Shown piece after piece: positions 1 to 7,386 of a stretch of 64,000 nucleotides of DNA; the first letter of the stretch is position 1; each line of letters begins with the position of its first letter. The stretch is from assembly GCA_021202845.1 (NCBI GenBank), contig JAJQCF010000022.1:1-64000 (forward strand), read 5' to 3'. The notes below the pieces were generated by a model. The model was not told where the DNA came from, did not search any database, and worked only from the letters and a program-made list of their open reading frames with translations. The stretch comes from Oscillospiraceae bacterium. GTDB lineage: Bacteria > Bacillota > Clostridia > Oscillospirales > Oscillospiraceae. The translations under genes were made by a program, and so were the position numbers.

Positions 1-81
1 TTGAACTAAAGCCACGTTTGCTTGCTCTAAAGTCATTTAATCATTGTATCCTTAATTATGTGATAGCGTAGCCGAGCGCCG

Positions 82-348
82 TCAGAGGATTAAATACTCC
101 AAAATCAGCAGAATTATCACGCCCGGCACTCCGCAGACGCCGACAACCGCCGCGTTGAACCAGTTCAGACTGAGCCCCAGGCCGAACCACGCGCCGATAA
201 AATTGAACACGAACAGGAATATGTAGCCCAAAAGGGCATGGAGCAGGAACTTGATTAGCCACATGAGCGGGCGCTTCAGCAGCTTGAACAGCAGCCAAAG
301 GAACCCCAATGTGACGGCAAGCATTATAAGCGCGGCAATAATCGTCAT
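82..348 (-). CDS. bofA: BofA-family inhibitor of pro-sigma-K processing
   Basis: Small integral membrane protein of 88 residues. It is almost entirely hydrophobic and carries the Gly-Val-Pro-Gly-Val run followed by Ile/Leu near the C terminus that marks the BofA family. In Bacillus, BofA holds the SpoIVFB protease inactive in the outer forespore membrane until SpoIVB signals. The frame stays open 15 bases further upstream, but a GGAGG four bases before the ATG at 348 lies inside that extension, so the inner ATG is preferred. It overlaps the stop of the DUF2508 gene as ATGA, which implies translational coupling. The same pair (yaaL-bofA) is adjacent in Bacillus. No terminator is visible in bases 1-81. 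Confidence 0.8.
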   Translation of the reverse strand: MTIIAALIMLAVTLGFLWLLFKLLKRPLMWLIKFLLHALLGYIFLFVFNFIGAWFGLGLSLNWFNAAVVGVCGVPGVIILLILEYLIL

Positions 349-566
349 GTTTCCTCCGAGCATATGCTCTTGCAGCTCAGAAGCTGGCTGTCGTAGCGGC
401 TCCTGAGGGCGTTTATTTCATAAATGGCGGCCTCAACCATGCGCTCGTCGGCCGCGGTGTTAAAGGCGTCGTATGCGGCTCTCAGACAGTTTCGCAGCCC
501 GTTCAGCTCCTCGCCCGCCGAGGCAAGTCTGCGGGCAAGCGCCCTTTTAGCGCGTCTTCTGCTCAC
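345..566 (-). CDS. DUF2508 (YaaL-like) protein
   Basis: A 73-residue soluble, basic-then-helical protein. The C-terminal half, with Phe-Asn, then Ala-Ala-Asp-Glu, then an Ile-Tyr-Glu-Ile and a Ser-Arg-Tyr, matches the pattern of the DUF2508/YaaL family, whose function is unknown. The open frame runs further upstream, but only the GTG at 566 has a well-placed ribosome-binding site (AGGGGG, seven bases upstream), and the upstream residues do not look like the family. It sits directly before bofA with a 4-base overlap. The usual upstream neighbour recR is missing; instead the gene diverges from a GntR regulator. Confidence 0.75.
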   Translation of the reverse strand: MSRRRAKRALARRLASAGEELNGLRNCLRAAYDAFNTAADERMVEAAIYEINALRSRYDSQLLSCKSICSEET

Positions 567-666
567 TATTATACCCCCTATTGCTGTATTTCGCAAATAT
601 TGTGTTCCGTTATTGGCACTTTTAAACATGGAAGAGCGCAAAAGCTGCGTTCCCGTCAACATTATC

Positions 667-695
667 TTGCAAAAAGTCAGCTTCGATATTATAAT
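667..695 (+). promoter_or_regulatory. sigma-A promoter for gntR-pbp
   Basis: TTGCAA at 667-672 and TATAAT at 690-695 with a 17-base spacer, reading toward the GntR gene at 771. It lies in the 204-base gap between divergent genes. Confidence 0.6.
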
Positions 696-770
696 AGCTG
701 CATTGAACGGCACCGAAATTTACACCTGCCCACCGCCTTTGCATAATCGTAATGAGTAAAGGAGAAAGAA

Positions 771-1565
771 ATGGCTTTGAATCCTGTATTGATGAATACG
801 CTGTCTATGGACAGCGATATACCGCTTTATTTGCAGCTCGTAGGTATAGTGAAGCGCAATATCTCCGCGGGAATGCTCACCACCGGTGACCTTCTGCCCT
901 CGGAGGCAGAAATGTGCCGGACGTTTGAAATATCCCGCTCAACCGTGCGCCAAGCCATAGGTGCACTGGAGGCCGAGGGCTTGGTTGTCCGCAAGCAGGG
1001 GAGAGGCACCTACGTCGCGGAGCCCAAGGTGCGGCGCAAGACTGAAATGGTGTACTCTTTCACCAGCGAGATAAGCTCCATGGGGCTTACTCCGTCGTCC
1101 AAGCTCATCGAGTTTGACGTAATAACCCCGACGCCGGACATTGTTAAAATGCTGGAGCTGAGCTCCGAGGACACCGCTGTCTACCGTTTCACGCGCATAC
1201 GCAACGTCAACGATGAGCCGCTGATAATCGAAACAAGCTACTATCCGCAGTACATATACCCCAACCTGACGCGCCAGCTGCTGGAAACGCACAGCTTTTA
1301 CAGCCTGCTCTATGAGGTGGGCATAGTTCCCGCCAACGCCGTGGACTCCTATGAGGCGGTCATACTGGGCAGGCAGGAGGCCGAGCTGCTGCACTGCAAG
1401 CCCGGCAACAGCGCTTTCTGCGTCCAGCGGCGCACAAGAACGGACTCCGGCATGGTGTACGAGTATACCCAGAGCACCATACGCGGAGACAGGGTAAAGT
1501 TAGACGTATTTCTCCACCGCGACGGCGTAATGTTCAGCCGCAGCGTGGACAAGAACGACGAATGA
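771..1565 (+). CDS. GntR/HutC-family transcriptional regulator (UTRA domain)
   Basis: 264 residues. The N-terminal winged helix-turn-helix (about residues 15-85) has the GntR signature: Leu-Pro-Ser-Glu, Arg-Ser-Thr-Val-Arg-Gln-Ala and Gly-Arg-Gly-Thr-Tyr-Val. The rest is a UTRA effector-binding domain (about 95-245) with the usual Arg-Phe-Thr-Arg-Ile-Arg and Glu-Thr-Ser-Tyr-Tyr segments. Such HutC-type proteins are usually repressors released by a small sugar, amino sugar or amino acid; the ligand cannot be told here. AAAGGAG precedes the ATG. A penicillin-binding protein gene follows 31 bases downstream on the same strand and may be co-transcribed, which would be an unusual partner for a metabolite repressor. 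Confidence 0.85.
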   Translation: MALNPVLMNTLSMDSDIPLYLQLVGIVKRNISAGMLTTGDLLPSEAEMCRTFEISRSTVRQAIGALEAEGLVVRKQGRGTYVAEPKVRRKTEMVYSFTSEISSMGLTPSSKLIEFDVITPTPDIVKMLELSSEDTAVYRFTRIRNVNDEPLIIETSYYPQYIYPNLTRQLLETHSFYSLLYEVGIVPANAVDSYEAVILGRQEAELLHCKPGNSAFCVQRRTRTDSGMVYEYTQSTIRGDRVKLDVFLHRDGVMFSRSVDKNDE

Positions 1566-1596
1566 GACTGCAAAGCGGCGCTAAAAGGAGGCTTCC

Positions 1597-3720
1597 ATGA
1601 ACAGAATTTACAGCCGCGGCAGGCTGGCGACGCTGGCCGCTGTCATTGCGCTGCTCGCAGTTATTTACGGCATTTTTCTGTATAAGCTGCAAATCATAGA
1701 GGGCGACGCCTACTATGAGGCCAGCATGAACAACATTGTCTCCACAGAAACCGTATCGGGCGCGCGCGGCAGCATTATGGACCGCTACGGCCGTGTGCTG
1801 GTAACGAACCGCTCGTGCAGCAACCTTGTCATTGACGAGACCGAGCTTTTCTACACCGATGGCGTGGACGCGAACGCCTCAATTTTGCAGATGTGCGCTC
1901 TTATAAGCGAACACGGCGACACTTGGAACGATGAGCTGCCCGTCACCATGACGACGCCCTTTGAGTACACGGACATGACCGACGCGCAGGCCGAGCTGCT
2001 GCACGCTTGGATGGACACAAACGGCCTCGACTACGACGCGGACGCGGTGGAGCTGATGGCCGCCATGCGCTCGCGCTACGGCGTGGACGCCAGCTGCACA
2101 GCGGAGGAGGCGCGCATTATAGTCGGCGTACGCTACGCCGTGAACGTGCGCTACCTGATAAACACGTCTGACTATATTTTTGCCGAGGACGTGAGCATGG
2201 AGCTTATCGCCGCGATGCTGGAGAAGGGTATGACCGGCTTCAATGTGCAAACGAGTTACGTCCGCGAGTACAATACCTACTATGCCGCGCACCTGCTGGG
2301 ATATATACGCCAGATGGACGCCGAGCAGCTGGAGACCTACACGGCCCTTGGCTACTCCGCCGACGCAAAGGTGGGGCAGGAGGGCGCGGAGTACGCCTTT
2401 GAGAGCTATCTTCACGGTTCTGACGGCGTTCTGCGCACAGTCAGCACCGCCGACGGGGTTGTTACAGACACATCTTACCTCACCGAGCCGGAGCCGGGCA
2501 ACCATGTATATCTGACAATAGACATAGGGCTGCAGGAGGTCGCGGAAAATTCCCTCAACAGCTATATTACCTCCGTCAATGCCGAGCGCGAGGAGAACAA
2601 CCTCAATGTTGAGCTCTACGGCGGCACGGAGGACGACATAGAGCAGCTGATAAAGGGCGGCGCAGTGGTGGCGGTGGATGTCGCAACGGGTGAGCCGCTG
2701 GCCATTGCGAGCTGGCCGACCTACGACATCAGCTCGCTGCTGGAAAATTATACAGACATTTTGGAGGCCGAAAACGAACCTCTTTTCAACCGCGCGCTCA
2801 ACGGCACCTACGCTCCCGGTTCCACGTTCAAACCGGTCACGGCCATAGCCGCCTGCGCTTCTGGTATCATAACCCCCAACACGACCATTGAATGTACCGG
2901 AATTTACGACAAATACGAGTACGCGGGCTACGCGCCTGCCTGCTGGATTTATACCAGCACGGGAAACACCCACGGCGTACTGAACCTGACACAGGCTATA
3001 ACGCACAGCTGCAACATTTATTTCTACACAATCTCCGACTACATGGGCATAGACATAATGAGCGAATACGCCGCCATGTTCGGCCTCGGCGAGAGCACCG
3101 GCATAGAGCTGACGGAGTCGCTGGGGCATATGTCCACGCCGGAATACAAATACGAGCTGTACGGCGACAGCGGCGAGGACGCCGAGTGGCACATAGGCGA
3201 CACGCTCCAGTCCGGCATAGGTCAGATGTACACCGAGTTCACGCCGCTGCAAATGGCTGAGTACTGCGCAGCGCTTGCAAACAACGGCACGCGCCACTCC
3301 GCATCTATACTGAAATCCGTCCGCAGCTATGACTACTCCGAGTCGCTCTATGAGCGCGAGGCGGAGGTTATGTCAACCGTGGAGACAGAACAGGAGTACT
3401 ACGACGCCGTGCATCTCGGTATGCGCGAGGTCGTGACGGACAAGGCGACTAATCCCACCGTTTACAACGCTTTCTACGGTGCCGACTACACCGTGGCCGC
3501 CAAGACCGGCACGGCGCAGATGGGCGAGAGCGAGACGAACAACGCCGTTTTCATGTGCTATGCGCCCTATGAAGACCCCGAAATCGCCGTAGCCGTAGTT
3601 GTAGAACGCGGCTCCGCCGGCGCCTCCGCCGCTGTAATAGCACGCGACGTGCTGGACTACTATTTCAACTTCAAAGACTCCGCTGTAGCGCTGGAAGGCG
3701 AAAACGAGCTGCTGAAGTAA
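1597..3720 (+). CDS. Class B penicillin-binding protein (PBP2/FtsI-like transpeptidase)
   Basis: 707 residues, peptidoglycan DD-transpeptidase. One N-terminal membrane anchor (about residues 10-30) precedes a PBP-dimer/pedestal region that begins with Gly-Ser-Ile-Met-Asp-Arg-Tyr-Gly. The transpeptidase domain has all three active-site motifs: Ser-Thr-Phe-Lys near residue 409, Ser-Cys-Asn near 471 and Lys-Thr-Gly-Thr near 636. The length fits PBP2 (MrdA) or a sporulation SpoVD-like enzyme, but there is no PASTA domain. RBS AAAAGGAGG lies before the ATG. It follows the GntR gene closely. A 15-bp hairpin follows the gene. Elongation, division or spore-cortex role cannot be separated from sequence alone. 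Confidence 0.88.
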   Translation: MNRIYSRGRLATLAAVIALLAVIYGIFLYKLQIIEGDAYYEASMNNIVSTETVSGARGSIMDRYGRVLVTNRSCSNLVIDETELFYTDGVDANASILQMCALISEHGDTWNDELPVTMTTPFEYTDMTDAQAELLHAWMDTNGLDYDADAVELMAAMRSRYGVDASCTAEEARIIVGVRYAVNVRYLINTSDYIFAEDVSMELIAAMLEKGMTGFNVQTSYVREYNTYYAAHLLGYIRQMDAEQLETYTALGYSADAKVGQEGAEYAFESYLHGSDGVLRTVSTADGVVTDTSYLTEPEPGNHVYLTIDIGLQEVAENSLNSYITSVNAEREENNLNVELYGGTEDDIEQLIKGGAVVAVDVATGEPLAIASWPTYDISSLLENYTDILEAENEPLFNRALNGTYAPGSTFKPVTAIAACASGIITPNTTIECTGIYDKYEYAGYAPACWIYTSTGNTHGVLNLTQAITHSCNIYFYTISDYMGIDIMSEYAAMFGLGESTGIELTESLGHMSTPEYKYELYGDSGEDAEWHIGDTLQSGIGQMYTEFTPLQMAEYCAALANNGTRHSASILKSVRSYDYSESLYEREAEVMSTVETEQEYYDAVHLGMREVVTDKATNPTVYNAFYGADYTVAAKTGTAQMGESETNNAVFMCYAPYEDPEIAVAVVVERGSAGASAAVIARDVLDYYFNFKDSAVALEGENELLK

Positions 3721-3777
3721 AAAACGCAGCGTATCAAAACGAGAATGTCGGCTAAGCCGGCAGGGTTCTATTATGAA

Positions 3778-3825
3778 GTTGGGGTAACCCTTAGCCACAG
3801 GCGAAGGGTTACCCCAACATTTTCT
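3778..3825 (+). terminator. Hairpin/terminator after the PBP gene
   Basis: Perfect 15-bp inverted repeat (3778-3792 with 3804-3818, 11-base loop) followed by a weak ATTTTCTT run. It lies between convergent genes. Confidence 0.6.
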
Positions 3826-3833
3826 TGGGTATG

Positions 3834-3861
3834 AAAAAAGAGCAGAGCATGGCGCTGTGCT
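3834..3861 (-). terminator. Terminator of the restriction-modification operon
   Basis: Stem 3841-3848 with 3854-3861 (7 of 8 pairs). On the minus strand it is followed by CTTTTTTC, about 40 bases after the helicase stop codon. Confidence 0.55.
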
Positions 3862-3901
3862 ATTTTATAAATCCCAGCTATTGCCATAGAGCCGTTTTAT
3901 C

Positions 3902-6900
3902 TCACCCGAAATACCTGACGACCAATTCCTCCAGCCGGTCGGCCTTGGCTGCTTCGGCTGTATCAGCCTCGACAAAGTGCGGCATACTGCTCTCAAGGAT
4001 TTCTTTTTTCAGACTTTCATCGAAGCCCAAGATGTAGTTTGTGGCAATGAGATAGATAATCCTCGTCGGCGCCATGCCGTAGACTTGCTTTGTCAGTATG
4101 TGCCGAATACGCTCGCCGTCGTCGGGGTAGAGCTCTTTCATGCGTTCGCTGCGGAAAAGGCGCTTGACGATTTCCGTGATGTAGAGGCCGGACTTCATGT
4201 AGAGGTCGGCAAACGTATGGTTCGGGTTATCGAAACAGTGCGGGTTATTGGCTTCAAGCTCATCCACCATTTTTGCCACGACCCACTTGGGCGTGAAAAT
4301 CTGATTGGTTTTCTGCGGCGGTATGTAGTCGAAGATATCCTCATCGTGGGTTTCATCGAAATAGTCCGCCAATTCCTGCTTTTTGTTCCAGAACTCCTCA
4401 ACAGAGTCGTCGAACACAACCTCGTCGAACAGCTGCCCGTCGAAGTGCCTTGTCTCGCCTGTTTCCGCGTCCTGATAGTCTCCGCCGTCGCGCAGGAAGC
4501 GGAACTCGGCCTCGGTAATGCCGGTCACTTCCAAAAATACATCGTCTTCGGTGTAGTCGTCGAAGTTGGCAAGAGTTAAATGCCCGTCGCCGTAGGCCAT
4601 AATGAAGCTGGGTATGGTACGGGAGAAGCCGCGCAAATGCGCGCGAATGTCGTCCTCTATGCTGTGCTTTTCCTGTTCTGCCTTATGCCGCTCCAGTGTT
4701 TCTATAATTTCTTTCGGCTTTTCCTGCAATGTTTGCGCAACCGCCTGCTGTGTGGATTCAACGAATGCTTTCATTGCGGTTTCAATGGTGGCTTGATAGT
4801 CTGTTTCGGCCGCTGCGACCTGTTCTTCCGTTTCCGCTTCACGGCAGCGGCGGTCGAGCTCGGTTTTGGCAATCTGCGTTTTTTGGGTGAAGTCGCCCTT
4901 GAGAACATCAAACGTGCGGTCAATATCCTGTTCGACCTTGCGCTCCATTTGAGACTGCGTACTCTTTTTCACGGAATAGTCGTTCATCGCCGGAGCCATA
5001 ATATCCCGCTTAACCGTTTCCTTGACAGTACTGACGAGGGTATCCACATTCTGCGTAATCTGCTGCGCGGTGCTGCTTTCGCGCACCGCGTCCATGGGCG
5101 GCGCAACTGCTGCGTCCATGCTTTCGTATATCTTGTCGCCGAAAATGCCTTGGGCTTTCCCGATGACAATCGCTTGCGGAACCTCCACCTCGCCGGCGCT
5201 GTTCACCGTAATCTCGTCTATATGGTTCAGAGCATCGCTGCTTTTTACTCTGGGCGCCTCCTCTTGAGCGGGAGCGAGCTTTTCCATAATCTGCTTCACT
5301 ATGCTCGGTGCGCCGAACACGTTGGAGATGTTCTGGAAGAGGAAGTTGGACATGAAGCCGCGCCGCACTACCTCTTGGCTCTTGAGTTTCCTCGGTATGG
5401 ACAGCACCTGCGCTGCGTCCAGCTCAACCATTTTCCCGTCGCTGTCCTCGCCCAGCACGGGGAAGAAATTCAGCAGTCTGCGGATATTCTCTTTCCTGTC
5501 CTCGCCGGTTCCGTGTCCGCTTGCGGTATCTGCAAGAAGGTTGTTGGCGAATTCATCGAAAATTATAAGGGTGCGCGCGGGGTCGAAGTCGAACACATAG
5601 GCTGTCTCTTTGCGCAGCCGCTGCCCGTCCACGGTAAGAACACAGGGGTTCTGCGCGCGGAAAGCGGCCTGCATATAGGATGACGGGCTTTGCATGTTGC
5701 AGAGCATAAGCACGCCGCTCCATTCGGGTATGGTTACGCCGACAGTGAGCTGCCCCACGCTGAGGGTTATGGTTTTTTCATGGTTTGCGATTGCCGTCTT
5801 AACTTTGTCGAAAGACTTCTGTGCCGCCTCGTCCTCGTTCAGCCTGCCGTCGCCGGCGGCAAGGATAATTTCGTACTCGGAGAAAATTTCGTCGTTTTTC
5901 AGCAGCTTTGCCAGAGCTTTGCAGCTGTCCACACGATTCAGCAGCCAAAGCGTGTGCGAAAGCTCTTTCCGCAGCTGCGGCGTGGAAAACGGGTACTTCT
6001 CCTGTGTTGCCAGCGCGTGCAGAAATTTCTTGATTTCTGCCTCGTGTACTAATTTCCCGCTCTCGTTGGCGGCAAAGAACTCGTTCAGGTCAAAGGCATA
6101 GTCCACCGTTCCGTCCTCGCCGGAGAGGTCAAGCCCCTTCTGCACCTTGTCGTAAATCATGTTGGAGAGCTGATAGGTGTACATCGCCAGCTGCGGCAGA
6201 GCTTCATAGGGGTTGTACTCCTCGCCGTGCCACTGTTGTTTCTGCTCCTGCTCGTCCGCGTAAGACCAGTTAAAAATCTGCTTCTCGCTGAACTGCCCGC
6301 TCGCCAGCGCCTTGAACGGTGTGCCGGAGAGATAGAGCGTATACTTGCGGCTGATGTTGCTGAAAGCCCTATCTGTGCGTATGGTGTCTACGCCCTCCTG
6401 CGCCTCGTCGATTATGAGAAGGTCGAACTCCATGCCGTGCTGCTTGGCGCCGTAGCCGTCGGTGTACTCCTTTGCCAGCCATCGCAGCTTATCGTGCTGC
6501 CCGCCGAAGTAGACGGAGCCTTTCAGCCCCTGCAAAGACTCAAAGGCCACCATTCCGCGGAAATCTTCCTCTGCCGCTCCGCGCATGGACGCCACGTACT
6601 CATCGCGGCTCAAAACGCCCGCCTTGCCGCGCAGCGCGTCGGTGTCGGATACAAAGCACAGCTCCCCGCGCCAGCCGATGAATTTGTTGAAGTCCTCGCT
6701 CCATGAGTTGGCTATGCTGGGGCGGTTGGTGACGATGAGCACCTTAGTCAGCCCCATCTGCCGAATGAGGTCGTAGCTCGTCAGAGTTTTGCCGAAGCGG
6801 GGCTTGGCGTTCCAGAGGAATTCCGTGCCGCCGCTTTCAAAGTACTCTTTTGTCATCTGCACAGCTTGCTGCTGCTCTGCGCGCAGGGTGTAGTCCGCGC

Positions 6901-7267
6901 CGCTCTCGGGCAGCACGGCTTCTCTGCCGGCAAAGGAATAGAAGTATTCCTTGGACAGAGGAATGTCTATATGGAACCACTCGGTATTGGGCGTGCGCTC
7001 CACCTGCCGCTGAACGGTCAGGTAGCGGTGAAAGTCACGGTCGGTGAAATACTCGCCGGAGCCGTCGGTGTACATGGCGTTGTTCTTCCACGCTAATTTC
7101 CAGCGCACATCGGCGGTGTGGGTCTGCTCGGCAATGCGCTCCTCCACCGTCTGCCTCTCGGTGTAGCCTATTTTCAGCCACCCGTCGTGGTAGGCGATGT
7201 CCGGCGTGGTGTAAGCGTAAATCATGGGAATGACACGATGAAAGGACTTGATGTTGACGGCTTGCAT
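3902..7267 (-). CDS. GIY-YIG nuclease / SF2 helicase / methylase-like fusion, restriction component
   Basis: 1121 residues. Domains in order: a GIY-YIG-type (T5orf172/MUG113-like) nuclease at about 15-85 (Ile-Tyr-Ala-Tyr, then Lys-Ile-Gly-Tyr-Thr, then Glu-Arg); an SF2 ATPase with Pro-Arg-Phe-Gly-Lys-Thr near 156-161, Asp-Glu-Ala-Gln at 287-290 and Ser-Gly-Thr-Pro near 314; a long charged coiled region around 780-880; and a C-terminal N6-methylase-like fold beginning with Phe-Thr-Pro-Lys, in which the usual Asp-Pro-x-x-Gly-x-Gly is replaced by Asp-Leu-Tyr-Met-Lys-Ser-Gly. It is probably the DNA-translocating and cutting subunit of a two-gene restriction-modification system with the upstream methylase. 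AAGGAG precedes the ATG, and the start overlaps the restored methylase stop as TGATG. Target site and cleavage mode are unknown. Confidence 0.75.
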   Translation of the reverse strand: MQAVNIKSFHRVIPMIYAYTTPDIAYHDGWLKIGYTERQTVEERIAEQTHTADVRWKLAWKNNAMYTDGSGEYFTDRDFHRYLTVQRQVERTPNTEWFHIDIPLSKEYFYSFAGREAVLPESGADYTLRAEQQQAVQMTKEYFESGGTEFLWNAKPRFGKTLTSYDLIRQMGLTKVLIVTNRPSIANSWSEDFNKFIGWRGELCFVSDTDALRGKAGVLSRDEYVASMRGAAEEDFRGMVAFESLQGLKGSVYFGGQHDKLRWLAKEYTDGYGAKQHGMEFDLLIIDEAQEGVDTIRTDRAFSNISRKYTLYLSGTPFKALASGQFSEKQIFNWSYADEQEQKQQWHGEEYNPYEALPQLAMYTYQLSNMIYDKVQKGLDLSGEDGTVDYAFDLNEFFAANESGKLVHEAEIKKFLHALATQEKYPFSTPQLRKELSHTLWLLNRVDSCKALAKLLKNDEIFSEYEIILAAGDGRLNEDEAAQKSFDKVKTAIANHEKTITLSVGQLTVGVTIPEWSGVLMLCNMQSPSSYMQAAFRAQNPCVLTVDGQRLRKETAYVFDFDPARTLIIFDEFANNLLADTASGHGTGEDRKENIRRLLNFFPVLGEDSDGKMVELDAAQVLSIPRKLKSQEVVRRGFMSNFLFQNISNVFGAPSIVKQIMEKLAPAQEEAPRVKSSDALNHIDEITVNSAGEVEVPQAIVIGKAQGIFGDKIYESMDAAVAPPMDAVRESSTAQQITQNVDTLVSTVKETVKRDIMAPAMNDYSVKKSTQSQMERKVEQDIDRTFDVLKGDFTQKTQIAKTELDRRCREAETEEQVAAAETDYQATIETAMKAFVESTQQAVAQTLQEKPKEIIETLERHKAEQEKHSIEDDIRAHLRGFSRTIPSFIMAYGDGHLTLANFDDYTEDDVFLEVTGITEAEFRFLRDGGDYQDAETGETRHFDGQLFDEVVFDDSVEEFWNKKQELADYFDETHDEDIFDYIPPQKTNQIFTPKWVVAKMVDELEANNPHCFDNPNHTFADLYMKSGLYITEIVKRLFRSERMKELYPDDGERIRHILTKQVYGMAPTRIIYLIATNYILGFDESLKKEILESSMPHFVEADTAEAAKADRLEELVVRYFG

Positions 7268-7386
7268 CAGCTCATCTCCTTTACGTGCGATTCGATGAAC
7301 TCAATTTCTTTCTCGTCCAGACCGTACTTGGCGTAGAGCTGCTGGTCTATCTCGGGTATTGATTTTGACCAGTCAATGTCGGAGTC
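7267..7386 (-). other. Out-of-frame C-terminal 39 codons of the methylase
   Basis: After the C tract, the frame shifted by one base encodes 39 further residues (Asp-Ser-Asp-Ile-Asp-Trp-Ser-Lys, then Ile-Asp-Gln-Gln-Leu-Tyr, then a Lys/Glu-rich end). From memory, this looks like the normal tail of Eco57I-type methylases. It ends in a TGA that overlaps the helicase ATG (TGATG, 7269-7265) and carries that gene's ribosome-binding site. The called methylase frame instead ends at 7373. Confidence 0.75.

Noticed and set aside
570-600. TTGCGA-N17-TATAAT on the minus strand directly before the DUF2508 gene
   Set aside because: The -10 ends two bases before the GTG start, so transcription would begin inside the gene; the TATAAT more likely just spaces the AGGGGG ribosome-binding site.
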